Below, piece by piece: positions 15,973 to 25,661 of a stretch of 64,000 nt of DNA (positions are counted from its first letter, which is position 1; each line of letters starts with the position of its first letter). Made by a program: the position numbers and the translations under genes. The notes beneath the pieces are model-generated. The model searched no databases and had not been told where the DNA came from. It was given only the letters and a program-made list of their open reading frames with translations. This stretch comes from JBNNGK01 sp050268245 (GTDB lineage: Bacteria; Pseudomonadota; Gammaproteobacteria; Enterobacterales; Enterobacteriaceae). The stretch is taken from assembly GCF_050268245.1 (NCBI RefSeq), contig NZ_JBNNGK010000011.1, positions 62,001 to 126,000 on the forward strand, written 5' to 3'.

Positions 15973-17013
15973 TTATGGTGCGGGAATAGTAAAGCGAGTA
16001 TGAATATCTTCCAATTCTTTCATGATTTCGTCATTTAATGTCAGTTCAAAACTGTCGATATTGGTTTTCAACTGTTGTAATGTGGTCGCGCCCAGCAGGG
16101 TGCTGGCAACAAACGGTTGCTGTCGTACGAACGCCAGCGCCATTTGCGCCGGGTCCAGATTATGTTTCTTGGCTAACGTGACGTATTCGGCAATCGCTAA
16201 TTGTGTATGCGGCGCTGAATAGCGAGTAAAGCGGCTGAATAACGTATTTCGAGCGCCCGCAGGTTTGGCCCCGTTAAGGTATTTACCGGTTAACGTACCA
16301 AATGCCAAGCTAGAATAGGCCAACAATTCAACGCCTTCATGTTGGCTGATTTCCGCCAGGCCAATCTCAACGCTTCGGTTTAGCAGGCTGTAAGGATTTT
16401 GAATGGTGACAATGCGTGGTAACTCATGTTTTTCTGCTAAATGTAGATAACGCATCACGCCATAAGGGGTTTCATTTGATACGCCGATATAACGAATTTT
16501 ACCGGCACGTACTTGCTCGTTAAGCGCTTCCAGCGTTTCCAACAGCGTTACCGTTGCCATTTCATCGGTATATTGATAATTGAGCTTGCCGAAGCAGTTC
16601 GTGGCGCGTTGTGGCCAGTGCAACTGGTAAAGATCGAGATAATCGGTATTCAACCGCTGTAGGCTGGCATCCAGCGCTGCGCGAATATTTCTGCGGTCGA
16701 GCGCCTGTTGCGGGCGGATGCTATGGTCAGAACCTCGCACTGGCCCCGAGACCTTACTGGCCAGCACGATTTTTTCACGATTGCCGCGTGCTTTGATCCA
16801 ACTGCCAATGTAGCGCTCAGTTAACCCTTGCGTTTCAGGCTTAGGCGGAACGGGATACATTTCTGCGGTATCGATCAGATTGATACCGGCAGCGACGGCA
16901 TAATCCAGTTGGGCATGAGCGTCGGCTTCACTGTTTTGTTCGCCAAAGGTCATGGTACCCAGTCCTAGCATGCTGACTTCTAAAGAGCTATGGGGAATAC
17001 GATGGTATTGCAT
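15973..17013 (-). CDS. tas: Aldo-keto reductase Tas
   Basis: A 346-residue NADPH-dependent aldo-keto reductase almost colinear with E. coli Tas. The N-terminus MQYHRIPHSSLEVSMLGLG, the catalytic tyrosine region DTAEMYPVPPKPETQGLTE and the late cofactor loop STLLGATTLQQL are all present. The physiological substrate is not established; E. coli tas was found by suppression of tyrosine auxotrophy. The ATG at 17013 is chosen over 17061 because GGAAGG precedes it and it matches the E. coli N-terminus. It is followed in E. coli order by ygdR and ygdQ. Confidence 0.93.
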   Translation of the reverse strand: MQYHRIPHSSLEVSMLGLGTMTFGEQNSEADAHAQLDYAVAAGINLIDTAEMYPVPPKPETQGLTERYIGSWIKARGNREKIVLASKVSGPVRGSDHSIRPQQALDRRNIRAALDASLQRLNTDYLDLYQLHWPQRATNCFGKLNYQYTDEMATVTLLETLEALNEQVRAGKIRYIGVSNETPYGVMRYLHLAEKHELPRIVTIQNPYSLLNRSVEIGLAEISQHEGVELLAYSSLAFGTLTGKYLNGAKPAGARNTLFSRFTRYSAPHTQLAIAEYVTLAKKHNLDPAQMALAFVRQQPFVASTLLGATTLQQLKTNIDSFELTLNDEIMKELEDIHTRFTIPAP

Positions 17014-17200
17014 TAACGGCCTTCCTTTCTTGTTAGCGCTACGGGTAGCGATGCCCGGCAAAACAGCTGCTTATGGTCAGGTTTATCGTCTGTAAGGCGG
17101 TAAACGCCTTATCGGACTATAACTAAGCTGTACGGATGGGGAAAGGGGAGGAGAGAGAAAGGCTACCGCGAGCAAGGCCAGCGATAACCAATAATGCACG

Positions 17201-17419
17201 TTATCGCTTGATCATGTGGGAAACTTGGTCGCCGTTAATTTGGCGGTTGTTGCCCGTTTCATCTTGATAACTGATCAGGCCGGTGTCCTTGTCAATTTCG
17301 GGTTTTCCCTGCGTCAGGATCATATTACCGTCTTTAGTTGCCATAACGTAATCACTGGAACAGCCAGCTAATCCAACGGCCATTACCAGGGCGGAAATTA
17401 CGAATACCCACTTTTTCAT
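17201..17419 (-). CDS. ygdR: Small lipoprotein YgdR
   Basis: A 72-residue YgdI/YgdR-family lipoprotein. It has a signal peptide with lipobox VGLAGC (C20), then SSDYVMATKDG and a compact SH3-like domain (ISYQDETGNNRQINGDQV). It is likely membrane-anchored in the periplasm; its role is unknown. A paralogue, ygdI, lies at 46024-46248. Its place between tas and ygdQ matches E. coli. Confidence 0.92.
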   Translation of the reverse strand: MKKWVFVISALVMAVGLAGCSSDYVMATKDGNMILTQGKPEIDKDTGLISYQDETGNNRQINGDQVSHMIKR

Positions 17420-17561
17420 CCTGCGGATCCTCAGTTTTACAGAAAGGGACGTGCCTATAAGATTAGCAAACTACGGATAGCGTTATCTCAGAAAGTTCTT
17501 TATTTGTATCCGTAAAACCCAAAGTAATCGAATGGGGCGCCAGATAGCGCCCGCCGTTGCG

Positions 17562-18278
17562 TTACTCCGTTGCGTTTGTCTTTTTGCCGCGAATCAAATT
17601 AAGCGCTTCCACTGACATAGAAAAGAACATGGCGAAGTAGATATAGCCTTTTGGCACATGTATTTGGAAACTTTCTAACATCAGGGTGAAACCGACCAAA
17701 ATTAAGAATGACAACGCCAGCATTTTCACCGATGGGTGGCGATTGACGAACTCGCCGATCGGGCGAGCGGCAAACATCATCACACCAACGGCAATGACCA
17801 CGGCGGCCATCATAATAAACAGATGGTCTGACAGACCGACGGCGGTAATGACGGAATCCAGACTAAAGATGATGTCTAACAACATGATTTGCACAATGGC
17901 GCCAAAGAAACTGTGCACCTTAGTATTGTGTTCTTCTTCCGAACCTTCGATGGTTTCATGGATCTCTTTACTGGCCTTCCAAATCAAGAATAGGCCGCCC
18001 AATAGCAGAATTAAATCCCTGGCCGAGACGCTTTGCCCCATTAGGGTGAATAGCGGATGTGTCAGGCGAATAACCCAAGCGATAGAGGCCAACAGCGCCA
18101 GACGCATCAGCATCGCCGCGGCTAAACCAAGGCGTCTTGCCTTGTTCTGCTGTGCTTTCGGCAGCTTTGCGACGACCAGAGACAGGAATATGATGTTATC
18201 AATACCCAACACGATCTCAAGGATGGTCAACGTACCTAGCGCTAACCAAGCATTGGGATCCACAATCCATTCAAACAT
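17562..18278 (-). CDS. ygdQ: TerC-family inner-membrane protein YgdQ
   Basis: A 238-residue TerC-family membrane protein with about 7 helices. It carries LEIVLGIDNIIFLSLVVAKL, and DIIFSLDSVITAVGLSD with acidic residues inside membrane segments, typical of the family. E. coli YgdQ is uncharacterised; related TerC proteins are tied to metal-ion export. The ATG at 18278 matches the E. coli start. An upstream in-frame GTG at 18290 is an alternative start. Confidence 0.92.
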   Translation of the reverse strand: MFEWIVDPNAWLALGTLTILEIVLGIDNIIFLSLVVAKLPKAQQNKARRLGLAAAMLMRLALLASIAWVIRLTHPLFTLMGQSVSARDLILLLGGLFLIWKASKEIHETIEGSEEEHNTKVHSFFGAIVQIMLLDIIFSLDSVITAVGLSDHLFIMMAAVVIAVGVMMFAARPIGEFVNRHPSVKMLALSFLILVGFTLMLESFQIHVPKGYIYFAMFFSMSVEALNLIRGKKTNATE

Positions 18279-18371
18279 TGCCCTGTACACCTTAAAAATT
18301 CAAAGCCGTAATTATACGCGTTTATTGAAATGACAACACCATTGGCTAAACGCAATCTAAACAAAGGGCGT

Positions 18372-19058
18372 TTAGATTAAAAAGTGCCGTGCCAACAAAG
18401 CGTGGGTAAAACATTTTTTCAAATAAAAGCCGCGCGGCAGCGTCATGATCGGTTGACCCAGCTCGCCAATCGCTTCGGTTAGCGCTTTGCTGTTGGCCGC
18501 CTTGGGCCGCAGTTGTAGCACTTCGCCGTGGCGTGCGGTGATACGCTCAACATGGCCAAGTACAATCAAATCCATCAGTTCTTCCCAATCATGCTTTAGC
18601 TGTTCTTCTTCTTCTGCATTGGGGCTCCATAACAGGGGTGAGCCGATACGCCGCTGTGCCAGTGGGATTTGGCGTTCCCCCTCTACGGGAATCCACAGCA
18701 CCCGCGCGAGCTTGTGGCGAACATGGCTGCTTTCCCAGGTTACACCGCTATTGCCTGTGAGCGGTGCCACGCAGACGAAGGTGGTTTCTAACGGTTTACC
18801 CGCGGCGTCAATTGGGATGGTTTTCAGCTCAATGCCCAGCTCGGGGAAGTCCTGCTCCGGTTTGCTGCCCGCCATTGCCCCTAAATACAGTTCCAACAAC
18901 ATACCAACCCAGCCTTTATCGCGTTTCAGATCGTTGGGAATAGCGATTTGCGCCTGTGCGGCCAGTTCTCCGAAACGACAGCCAGCAAGTTGTTGTGCCC
19001 GTTCTAAAAGCTGTTGTTCACTTTTCGGCGGGGGCGGTAGCGGGGATAAAAATGCCAT
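18372..19058 (-). CDS. mutH: DNA mismatch repair endonuclease MutH
   Basis: A 228-residue MutH, a restriction-like endonuclease that nicks the unmethylated strand at hemimethylated GATC during mismatch repair, activated by MutL. Catalytic residues D70, E77 and K79 are present in DFPELGIELKTI, in the same positions as E. coli. It lies next to the DnaA-box gap and rppH as in E. coli. Confidence 0.97.
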   Translation of the reverse strand: MAFLSPLPPPPKSEQQLLERAQQLAGCRFGELAAQAQIAIPNDLKRDKGWVGMLLELYLGAMAGSKPEQDFPELGIELKTIPIDAAGKPLETTFVCVAPLTGNSGVTWESSHVRHKLARVLWIPVEGERQIPLAQRRIGSPLLWSPNAEEEEQLKHDWEELMDLIVLGHVERITARHGEVLQLRPKAANSKALTEAIGELGQPIMTLPRGFYLKKCFTHALLARHFLI

Positions 19059-19240
19059 AAATCAAGCTCGTATTTTGTGGTTAAAAAACAATCGGCATTT
19101 GTGTGTAAGGTTCAGCATAAATTTTGGATTGGGGAAAAGAGTAATACTAGCATGATTTTCCATGGTTTTTTTTACCGTAGCCGAATGGAAACCTGATTCC
19201 ATTTACGCTTGTGCACCTGTAGCCACCGACAATGAACAGG

Positions 19241-19663
19241 ATCTTACACCTATTTATCCACAGATTTATGGGATAACCCAACTTTTTACCAATCACTGGT
19301 TCGATTTACAGCCTTGACGTCCGGTGTTTTTTGCGAATTTGTCCGATTTGTGCGTAACTCAAGCGAATAATCTGTGGATAAAAACGAGGTTGGTGGATCT
19401 TTCACCAGTGTAAGATCTTAACCGTGCATAGATCACATTTTTACCCTGTACATAACTGGTGAAAACGATTTATTATGTTGTTTTTAAAGAATTAAAATAA
19501 AATAAGAAGCTGGGCGGTATTTGTGCTTAATTTAGTTGTACCGGTTTATCCCTTGAGTTCTTCACACACCTATCCACAGAAAAAGTGAATAAAACCCGCC
19601 GAAACTTCGCCTCTATGTTTATAACTTTGGCATTATCTGTGAGTTATCCCAATGTTATCCGGC
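19241..19663. other. DARS2-like DnaA-reactivating locus
   Basis: A 695-base gene-free region between mutH and rppH, exactly where E. coli has DARS2, the sequence that promotes ADP-DnaA to ATP-DnaA conversion. Consensus DnaA boxes: TTATCCACA at 19254-19262 (+) and at 19373-19381 (minus strand). Near-consensus: TTATCCCAT at 19268-19276 (minus), CTATCCACA at 19570-19578, TTATCCCAA at 19644-19652. The E. coli locus also needs IHF and Fis sites, which I could not place with confidence. Function here is inferred from location and box clustering. Confidence 0.8.
19254..19276. promoter_or_regulatory. Paired DnaA boxes, probable DARS2 core
   Basis: A perfect box TTATCCACA faces an inverted box (TTATCCCAT on the other strand) only 5 bases away. 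This close opposed pair resembles the conserved core arrangement of E. coli DARS elements. Confidence 0.7.
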
Positions 19664-19753
19664 ACACAGCACCGTAAAGCAGTGGTTTACCGCCTGTAGC
19701 TTGTGTGAAACAATCAGGACATATCTACGAATTTAGCTTATTGAGGTAGTCCG

Positions 19754-20281
19754 GTGATCGATGATGATGGCTACCGCCCGAATGTTGGTATCGTAATCTG
19801 TAACCGTCAGGGGCAGGTCCTTTGGGCTCGTCGTTACGGTCAGCACTCCTGGCAGTTTCCCCAAGGTGGGATTAACCCTGGCGAAACCGCAGAACAAGCC
19901 ATGTACCGTGAGCTGTTCGAAGAAGTGGGGTTGAGTAAAAAGGATGTGCGTATCCTGGCTTCAACCCGTAACTGGTTGCGCTATAAATTGCCGAAACGTT
20001 TGGTGCGTTGGGACACAAAGCCGGTTTGTATCGGCCAAAAGCAGAAATGGTTTTTGTTGCAGTTAATGTGCAACGACGCGGATATCAATATGCAACGCAG
20101 CAGCACGCCGGAATTTGACGGTTGGCGTTGGGTGAGCTTCTGGTATCCGGTACGTCAGGTGGTATCGTTTAAACGTGACGTTTACCGCCGGGTAATGAAA
20201 GAATTCGCCCCCACCGTGATGCCGATGCAAGAGCAAACACCATCGCGGCAGGCTTTCGCTTATCGCCGAAAAAGAGGGTAA
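19754..20281 (+). CDS. rppH: RNA pyrophosphohydrolase RppH
   Basis: A 175-residue Nudix hydrolase that removes the 5' pyrophosphate from mRNA and so starts RNase E-dependent decay. The Nudix box is complete at residues 38-60, with core residues GET, REL and EEVGL. The GTG start at 19754 follows GAGG at 19743-19746. ptsP begins 12 bases downstream, so the two probably form an operon, as in E. coli. Confidence 0.97.
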   Translation: MIDDDGYRPNVGIVICNRQGQVLWARRYGQHSWQFPQGGINPGETAEQAMYRELFEEVGLSKKDVRILASTRNWLRYKLPKRLVRWDTKPVCIGQKQKWFLLQLMCNDADINMQRSSTPEFDGWRWVSFWYPVRQVVSFKRDVYRRVMKEFAPTVMPMQEQTPSRQAFAYRRKRG

Positions 20282-20293
20282 GTTAAGCAGACT

Positions 20294-22540
20294 ATGCTCA
20301 CGCGCTTGCGAGAAATTGTTGAGAAGGTCGCTGCGGCAGCCAGTTTGACAGATGCGCTGGATCTTTTGGTCAATGAAACCTGTCTGGCGATGGATACAGA
20401 AGTTTGTTCCATTTATCTGGCAGATAACGACCGCCGCTGTTATTACCTTATGGCGACGCGTGGGTTGAAAAAGCCGCGTGGTCGTACTATCGCATTGGCG
20501 TTTGACGAAGGCGTGGTTGGGCTAGTCGGCCGTAAGGCAGAGCCGATCAACCTGGCGGATGCGCAAAGCCACCCTAGCTTCAAATATGTGCCTCAGGTTA
20601 AAGAAGATCGTTTTCGATCGTTTCTAGGGGTGCCGATCATTCATCGTCGGCAACTGCTTGGTGTGCTGGTGGTGCAGCAACGTGAGTTACGCCAGTTCGA
20701 TGAAAGCGAAGAGTCTTTCATGGTCACACTGGCCACGCAAATGGCGGGAATTCTCTCGCAATCTCAACTCAACGCCATTTTTGGTCAATACCGGCAAACG
20801 CGTATTCGCGCGCTGGCGGCTTCGCCGGGTGTAGCGGTGGCTGAGGGCTGGCAAGACAGTTGCCAACCTTCGCTTGACCAGGTCTTTAGAGCCTCTACGC
20901 TCGATACTATCAGCGAGCGTGAGCGTTTGACGCAGGCGTTGGAGGAGGCGGGCGCCGAATTCCGCCGCTTCAGCAAACGTTTCTCTGCCAGCTCGCAGAA
21001 AGAAAGTGCGGCAATTTTCGATCTCTATTCGCATCTGCTAAACGACGCCCGTCTGAAACGCGAACTGTTTGCGGAAATTGACGCGGGCTCGGTGGCGGAG
21101 TGGGCGGTCAAACAAGTGATAGAGGCGTTTGCCGCGCAATTTGCCAATCTGCAAGATACCTACATGCGCGAGCGGGGCAGCGATCTGCGTGCGCTCGGCC
21201 AACGGTTATTATTTCACCTCGATGATACCACCCAAGGTGCCACTCAGTGGCCCGCGCGTTTTGTCTTGGTGGCGGATGAACTGACGGCAACCTTGCTGGC
21301 AGAAGTGCCGCCGGAGCGTTTAGCCGGGGTGGTGGTGCGAGACGGCGCCGCTAACTCGCATGCGGCAATACTGGTACGCGCGATGGGTGTACCAACGGTG
21401 ATGGGGGCTGATATTCAGCCATCGTTGCTCAACCAACGTATGTTGATAGTCGATGGCTATCGTGGCGAACTGTTAGTCGATCCTGAACCGGTATTGGTGC
21501 AGGAATATCAGCGATTAATCAACGAAGAACTCGAATTAAGTAAACTGGCGGAAGATGACGTTGAACAACCTGCGCAGCTCAAAAGTGGTGAACGGGTTCA
21601 GGTGTTGCTCAATGCAGGTTTAAGCCCTGAGCATGAACAACTGTTGGGGGGGCGAGTCGACGGCGTTGGTCTGTACCGCACCGAAATCCCCTTTATGCTG
21701 CAAAGCGGTTTTCCGTCAGAAGAAGAGCAGGTCGCGCAATATCAAGGCATGTTGCAATTGTACCCGACCAAGCCGGTGGCGTTGCGTACCTTGGATATCG
21801 GCGCGGATAAACAGTTGCCATACATGCCGATCAGTGAGGAAAACCCTTGCCTGGGATGGCGTGGTATTCGCGTAACGCTCGATCAACCAGAAATATTTTT
21901 GATTCAGGTGCGTGCCATGCTGCGTGCCAATGCGGGCACCGGCAATTTGGGTATTTTGCTACCGATGATCACCAGCCTGGATGAGGTCGATGAAGCGAAA
22001 CGGCTGATAGATCGTGCAGGGCTGGAGGTGGAAGAGGTGTTGGGCTATGCGATCCCGAAACCTAGGATCGGCATCATGCTTGAAGTGCCGTCGATGATCT
22101 TTTTGATCCCACTCTTGGCCAGTCGCGTCGATTTTATTTCGGTGGGCACCAACGATCTCACTCAGTACCTATTAGCCGTCGATCGTAATAACACCCGCGT
22201 AGCCGCATTGTACGACAGCCTCCATCCTTCGATGCTACGGGTATTGAAAATGATTGTAGAGCAAGGCGAAGCGGCGGGCGTGCAGGTCAGCTTGTGCGGG
22301 GAGTTGGCGGGCGATCCGATGGGGGCACTGCTGTTGGTCGGCATGGGCTATCGCCACCTCAGCATGAATGGACGCAGCGTCGCGCGGATTAAATATCTGT
22401 TGCGGCATATCGATCTTGAGGACGCTCAGGCGCTGGCGAAGCGTGTGCTCAATGCTCAAATGACCACCGAAGTGCGTCATCAGGTGGCAGCATTTATGGA
22501 GCGGCGCGGCATGGGTGGTTTGATTCGCGGCGGGCGTTAA
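20294..22540 (+). CDS. ptsP: PTS-Ntr enzyme I (EI-Ntr)
   Basis: A 748-residue protein: GAF domain (about 1-165), a linker, then the PEP-utilising EI domains. The phospho-accepting histidine is H356 in GAANSHAAILVRAMG, the E. coli EI-Ntr position. The C-terminal PEP-binding barrel contains LCGELAGDP. It phosphorylates NPr and then EIIA-Ntr, linking nitrogen status to potassium and other regulation. The GAF domain responds to glutamine in E. coli. Confidence 0.97.
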   Translation: MLTRLREIVEKVAAAASLTDALDLLVNETCLAMDTEVCSIYLADNDRRCYYLMATRGLKKPRGRTIALAFDEGVVGLVGRKAEPINLADAQSHPSFKYVPQVKEDRFRSFLGVPIIHRRQLLGVLVVQQRELRQFDESEESFMVTLATQMAGILSQSQLNAIFGQYRQTRIRALAASPGVAVAEGWQDSCQPSLDQVFRASTLDTISERERLTQALEEAGAEFRRFSKRFSASSQKESAAIFDLYSHLLNDARLKRELFAEIDAGSVAEWAVKQVIEAFAAQFANLQDTYMRERGSDLRALGQRLLFHLDDTTQGATQWPARFVLVADELTATLLAEVPPERLAGVVVRDGAANSHAAILVRAMGVPTVMGADIQPSLLNQRMLIVDGYRGELLVDPEPVLVQEYQRLINEELELSKLAEDDVEQPAQLKSGERVQVLLNAGLSPEHEQLLGGRVDGVGLYRTEIPFMLQSGFPSEEEQVAQYQGMLQLYPTKPVALRTLDIGADKQLPYMPISEENPCLGWRGIRVTLDQPEIFLIQVRAMLRANAGTGNLGILLPMITSLDEVDEAKRLIDRAGLEVEEVLGYAIPKPRIGIMLEVPSMIFLIPLLASRVDFISVGTNDLTQYLLAVDRNNTRVAALYDSLHPSMLRVLKMIVEQGEAAGVQVSLCGELAGDPMGALLLVGMGYRHLSMNGRSVARIKYLLRHIDLEDAQALAKRVLNAQMTTEVRHQVAAFMERRGMGGLIRGGR

Positions 22541-22719
22541 GCCGGGTTTAGAATGAATTTTTTACAGAACTTTTCCCTATGGGTCAGGCAGGGCAGAGCG
22601 AAGCCTATGTTATGATGCGCATCCTTAACTGCGATGCTGTTAATAACATTGACTGGCCGCGTACGTTTGGCTGCCGCCGCCCCCGATGGGGAAGAATAAT
22701 TGACATATTATGGTGATAG

Positions 22720-23592
22720 ATGAGCACTAGCTATCTGGCGTTTCCTAAATTTGATCCGGTAATTTTTTCTATCGGCCCGGTGTCCTTGCATTGGTATGGT
22801 TTGATGTACCTGGTCGGCTTTGTTTTTGCCATGTGGTTGGCGATTCGCCGCGCTAACAAACCGGGCAGCGGCTGGACCAAAGATGAAGTTGAAAACCTGC
22901 TGTATGCCGGTTTTCTTGGGGTGTTTGTCGGTGGGCGCGTAGGATACGTGCTGTTCTACAATCTGCCGCTATTCCTCGATAATCCACTGTATTTATTCAA
23001 AGTATGGGATGGCGGCATGTCATTCCACGGTGGCCTGATGGGGGTGATTCTGGTGATGCTTTGGTTCGCGCGCCGTACCAAACGCAACTTCTTCCAGGTT
23101 TCAGATTTTATTGCGCCGTTGATTCCCTTTGGTCTGGGCGCTGGGCGCCTTGGTAATTTTATTAACGGAGAGCTGTGGGGGCGCGTAACCACCGATGTGC
23201 CTTGGGCCATGCTGTTTCCCGGTTCGCGCGGTGAAGACATCGCCATCGCGGCTGCCGACTCAACCTGGCTACCGTTGCTGAACCAGTACGGCGTGTTGCC
23301 GCGTCACCCTTCTCAACTGTATGAATTGCTGCTTGAAGGCGTGGTGCTGTTTATCATTCTGAATCTGTTTATTCGTAAATCGCGTCCGATGGGGGCCGTT
23401 TCTGGTCTGTTCCTGATTGGATATGGCGCATTTCGTATCATCGTTGAAGCGTTCCGCCAGCCGGATGCGCAGCTTGGCTTGTTCGACGGTGTCATCAGTA
23501 TGGGGCAGATTCTATCGATTCCGATGGTGTTGGCCGGTATCATTATGATGATTTGGGCGTACCGTCGTCGCCCACAGCAACAAACTTCGTGA
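22720..23592 (+). CDS. lgt: Phosphatidylglycerol-prolipoprotein diacylglyceryl transferase
   Basis: A 290-residue inner-membrane enzyme with about 7 helices that attaches diacylglycerol to the lipobox cysteine of prolipoproteins. Conserved motifs include HWYGLMY, HGGLMG and GRLGNFINGELWGR. It is essential for maturing lipoproteins such as the YgdR, YgdI and MltA proteins in this window. thyA starts 6 bases downstream, forming the classic lgt-thyA operon. A TATGAT -10-like box occurs in the 179-base gap upstream. Confidence 0.97.
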   Translation: MSTSYLAFPKFDPVIFSIGPVSLHWYGLMYLVGFVFAMWLAIRRANKPGSGWTKDEVENLLYAGFLGVFVGGRVGYVLFYNLPLFLDNPLYLFKVWDGGMSFHGGLMGVILVMLWFARRTKRNFFQVSDFIAPLIPFGLGAGRLGNFINGELWGRVTTDVPWAMLFPGSRGEDIAIAAADSTWLPLLNQYGVLPRHPSQLYELLLEGVVLFIILNLFIRKSRPMGAVSGLFLIGYGAFRIIVEAFRQPDAQLGLFDGVISMGQILSIPMVLAGIIMMIWAYRRRPQQQTS

Positions 23593-23598
23593 GGAAAA

Positions 23599-24393
23599 AT
23601 GAAACAGTATCTGGATTTAATGAAAAAAGTGCTCGCAGAGGGCACTCCTAAGGCCGATCGTACCGGCACTGGCACGTTGTCGATTTTCGGCCACCAGATG
23701 CGTTTCAATTTACAGGAAGGTTTCCCGTTGGTGACTACCAAAAAGTGTCACTTACGTTCCATTATTCATGAGCTGCTATGGTTCTTGAACGGTGATACCA
23801 ATACGGCTTATCTGAACGAGAATAAGGTCACGATCTGGGACGAATGGGCGGATGAAAACGGTGATCTAGGACCGGTTTACGGCAAACAGTGGCGAGCGTG
23901 GGGCTCGGCAGATGGGCGCCAGATTGATCAATTGAGCAACGTTATTCAACAGTTGAAGCAGGATCCTGACTCTCGCCGTATCATCGTATCCGCTTGGAAC
24001 GTTGGCGAATTGGATCAAATGGCACTGGCACCTTGCCATGCTTTCTTCCAGTTTTACGTTGCAGACGGCAAGTTGTCCTGCCAGCTCTATCAACGTTCGT
24101 GCGATGTGTTCCTTGGTTTGCCATTCAATATTGCCAGCTATGCACTGTTGGTGCATATGATGGCTCAACAGTGCGATCTGGAAGTGGGGGATTTTGTCTG
24201 GACCGGTGGTGATACCCATTTGTACAGCAACCACATGGAACAAACCGCGTTGCAATTAACCCGCGAGCCACGCCCACTGCCGAAGTTGATTATTAAACGC
24301 AAACCGGCATCGCTATTTGATTACCGTTTCGACGATTTTGAACTTGACGGCTACGACCCGCACCCGGCCATTAAGGCACCGGTTGCCATTTAA
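23599..24393 (+). CDS. thyA: Thymidylate synthase
   Basis: A 264-residue enzyme, the same length as E. coli ThyA, converting dUMP to dTMP with methylenetetrahydrofolate. The catalytic cysteine C146 is in LAPCHAFFQF; the dUMP-binding RSCD and the folate-site loops are present. It lies in an operon with lgt and is followed by a strong terminator. Confidence 0.98.
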   Translation: MKQYLDLMKKVLAEGTPKADRTGTGTLSIFGHQMRFNLQEGFPLVTTKKCHLRSIIHELLWFLNGDTNTAYLNENKVTIWDEWADENGDLGPVYGKQWRAWGSADGRQIDQLSNVIQQLKQDPDSRRIIVSAWNVGELDQMALAPCHAFFQFYVADGKLSCQLYQRSCDVFLGLPFNIASYALLVHMMAQQCDLEVGDFVWTGGDTHLYSNHMEQTALQLTREPRPLPKLIIKRKPASLFDYRFDDFELDGYDPHPAIKAPVAI

Positions 24394-24414
24394 ACTGGCG
24401 AAACAGACTCACTT

Positions 24415-24439
24415 AGGGCGCAATGAGCGCCCTTTTTTT
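24415..24439 (+). terminator. Terminator of lgt-thyA
   Basis: AGGGCGC / GCGCCCT stem with AATGA loop, followed by seven T residues. Confidence 0.93.
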
Positions 24440-24591
24440 CGCATCTAGAAGGGGGGTATCGCTGCCAAATTTGCGAAGTTCACCGCACTTCATCGAAACT
24501 TTTCATTCGTTACCACAGCATATTGCGTAACGCTTTCCCACTCGGTAATAGCAGGCTTTTCACCATTCCTCGTTTGGTTACACTCGACTCT

Positions 24592-25092
24592 ATGGAAAAT
24601 CAAAACCTCAAAAAAGCGCTGGCTCAGCGGGGGATGACGCTGATCGAATTGCTGGTGGTGATCGTATTGGCCAGCATGTTGACCGGCTGGGGCGTTAACC
24701 AGTGGCGGCAACATCAGCAGGCTTTGCAGTTGGAGCAAACGGCGCAACAACTTCTGGCCTTCCTGACACGCCTACAGGCTGATGCCAATTGGCGTAATCG
24801 TGCGGCGCTGTTGTGGTTCAAAACGGGCGAACGTTGGTGCATCGGCGGGGGGCATGAACCGACAAGTTGCACAACGGCAGCAGGCTGGTTTTTTGTTGCG
24901 CCGTTTAGTGATGTATTACTTCACGATTTCACCGGTAAGGAGATGGGCTTTTATGGATTACGCAACAATGCGCAGGGCGGACACATTGAATTAGGTAACA
25001 GTGCAGGCCGTATCCGGGTGGTGTTATCGGCGAAAGGGCGACTGCGGTTGTGTAGTGTCGGTGAGGCGATTCGCGGGATGAGAATATGTTAA
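24592..25092 (+). CDS. ppdA: Prepilin-like protein PpdA
   Basis: A 166-residue type IV pilin-like protein. The prepilin peptidase site is AQRG/MTLIELLVV, with G at -1 and the required glutamate at +5, followed by the hydrophobic pilin helix. It is the first gene of a thyA-recC cluster of minor pseudopilins, as in E. coli. The likely role is in a type IV pilus or DNA-uptake/secretion fibre; in E. coli the cluster is poorly expressed. The internal ATG at 24592 is chosen because it places the cleavage site at a normal distance. Confidence 0.88.
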   Translation: MENQNLKKALAQRGMTLIELLVVIVLASMLTGWGVNQWRQHQQALQLEQTAQQLLAFLTRLQADANWRNRAALLWFKTGERWCIGGGHEPTSCTTAAGWFFVAPFSDVLLHDFTGKEMGFYGLRNNAQGGHIELGNSAGRIRVVLSAKGRLRLCSVGEAIRGMRIC

Positions 25093-25661
25093 TTGAAATG
25101 CAAGGGTTTACCTTGCCTGAGGTACTGTTAGCCATGAGCGTAGGCAGCATGATCGCGCTAGCAGCGGCAAAAGCGTATCCCGTGCTGCGTCAGCAAAGCG
25201 TTACGCTGAACCACTATTATCGCTTGGAGTCCACCTTACGGCAGTTAGCCTTTGGCATAGAGAAAGATATACGTCGTGCTGGATTTTGTGCTGGAGCGTG
25301 TAAGGGAAAATCATTAGTGATCGGCCACAGCAAGGGGGAGGCGCATGCGAGCTGTGTTATTTCCACCTACGATTTGAATCGCAACGGCCGCTGGGAAGAG
25401 ACAGGCAGTGAGGCAGAGCGATTTGCTTACCGGCTGCGGCAGGGGGCATTAGAGAGCCAGCGTGGCGTCAGCCATTGTAACGGCAGCGGCTGGGAGCGGT
25501 TGCTCGACCATCAGGAAATCCAAATCGATACGTTCAGGCTTGATCTACAACCCGGCCGCCATCACACCCGTTTGGTTACGTTGTCGCTCGCTGGGCATTC
25601 AACGTTGCGGCCGGATATTACGCGCGCATTGAGCTGGTCTATTCGTGTGGAAACGCCATGA
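25086..25661 (+). CDS. ppdB: Prepilin-like protein PpdB
   Basis: A 191-residue pilin-like protein with a very short leader and the cleavage site MQG/FTLPEVLLA (E at +5). The mature part has cysteines in FCAGACKGK, probably disulfide-bonded outside the membrane, as in GspJ/PilW-type minor pseudopilins. It overlaps ppdA by 7 bases and ygdB by 4, so translation is coupled. Confidence 0.87.
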   Translation: MLIEMQGFTLPEVLLAMSVGSMIALAAAKAYPVLRQQSVTLNHYYRLESTLRQLAFGIEKDIRRAGFCAGACKGKSLVIGHSKGEAHASCVISTYDLNRNGRWEETGSEAERFAYRLRQGALESQRGVSHCNGSGWERLLDHQEIQIDTFRLDLQPGRHHTRLVTLSLAGHSTLRPDITRALSWSIRVETP

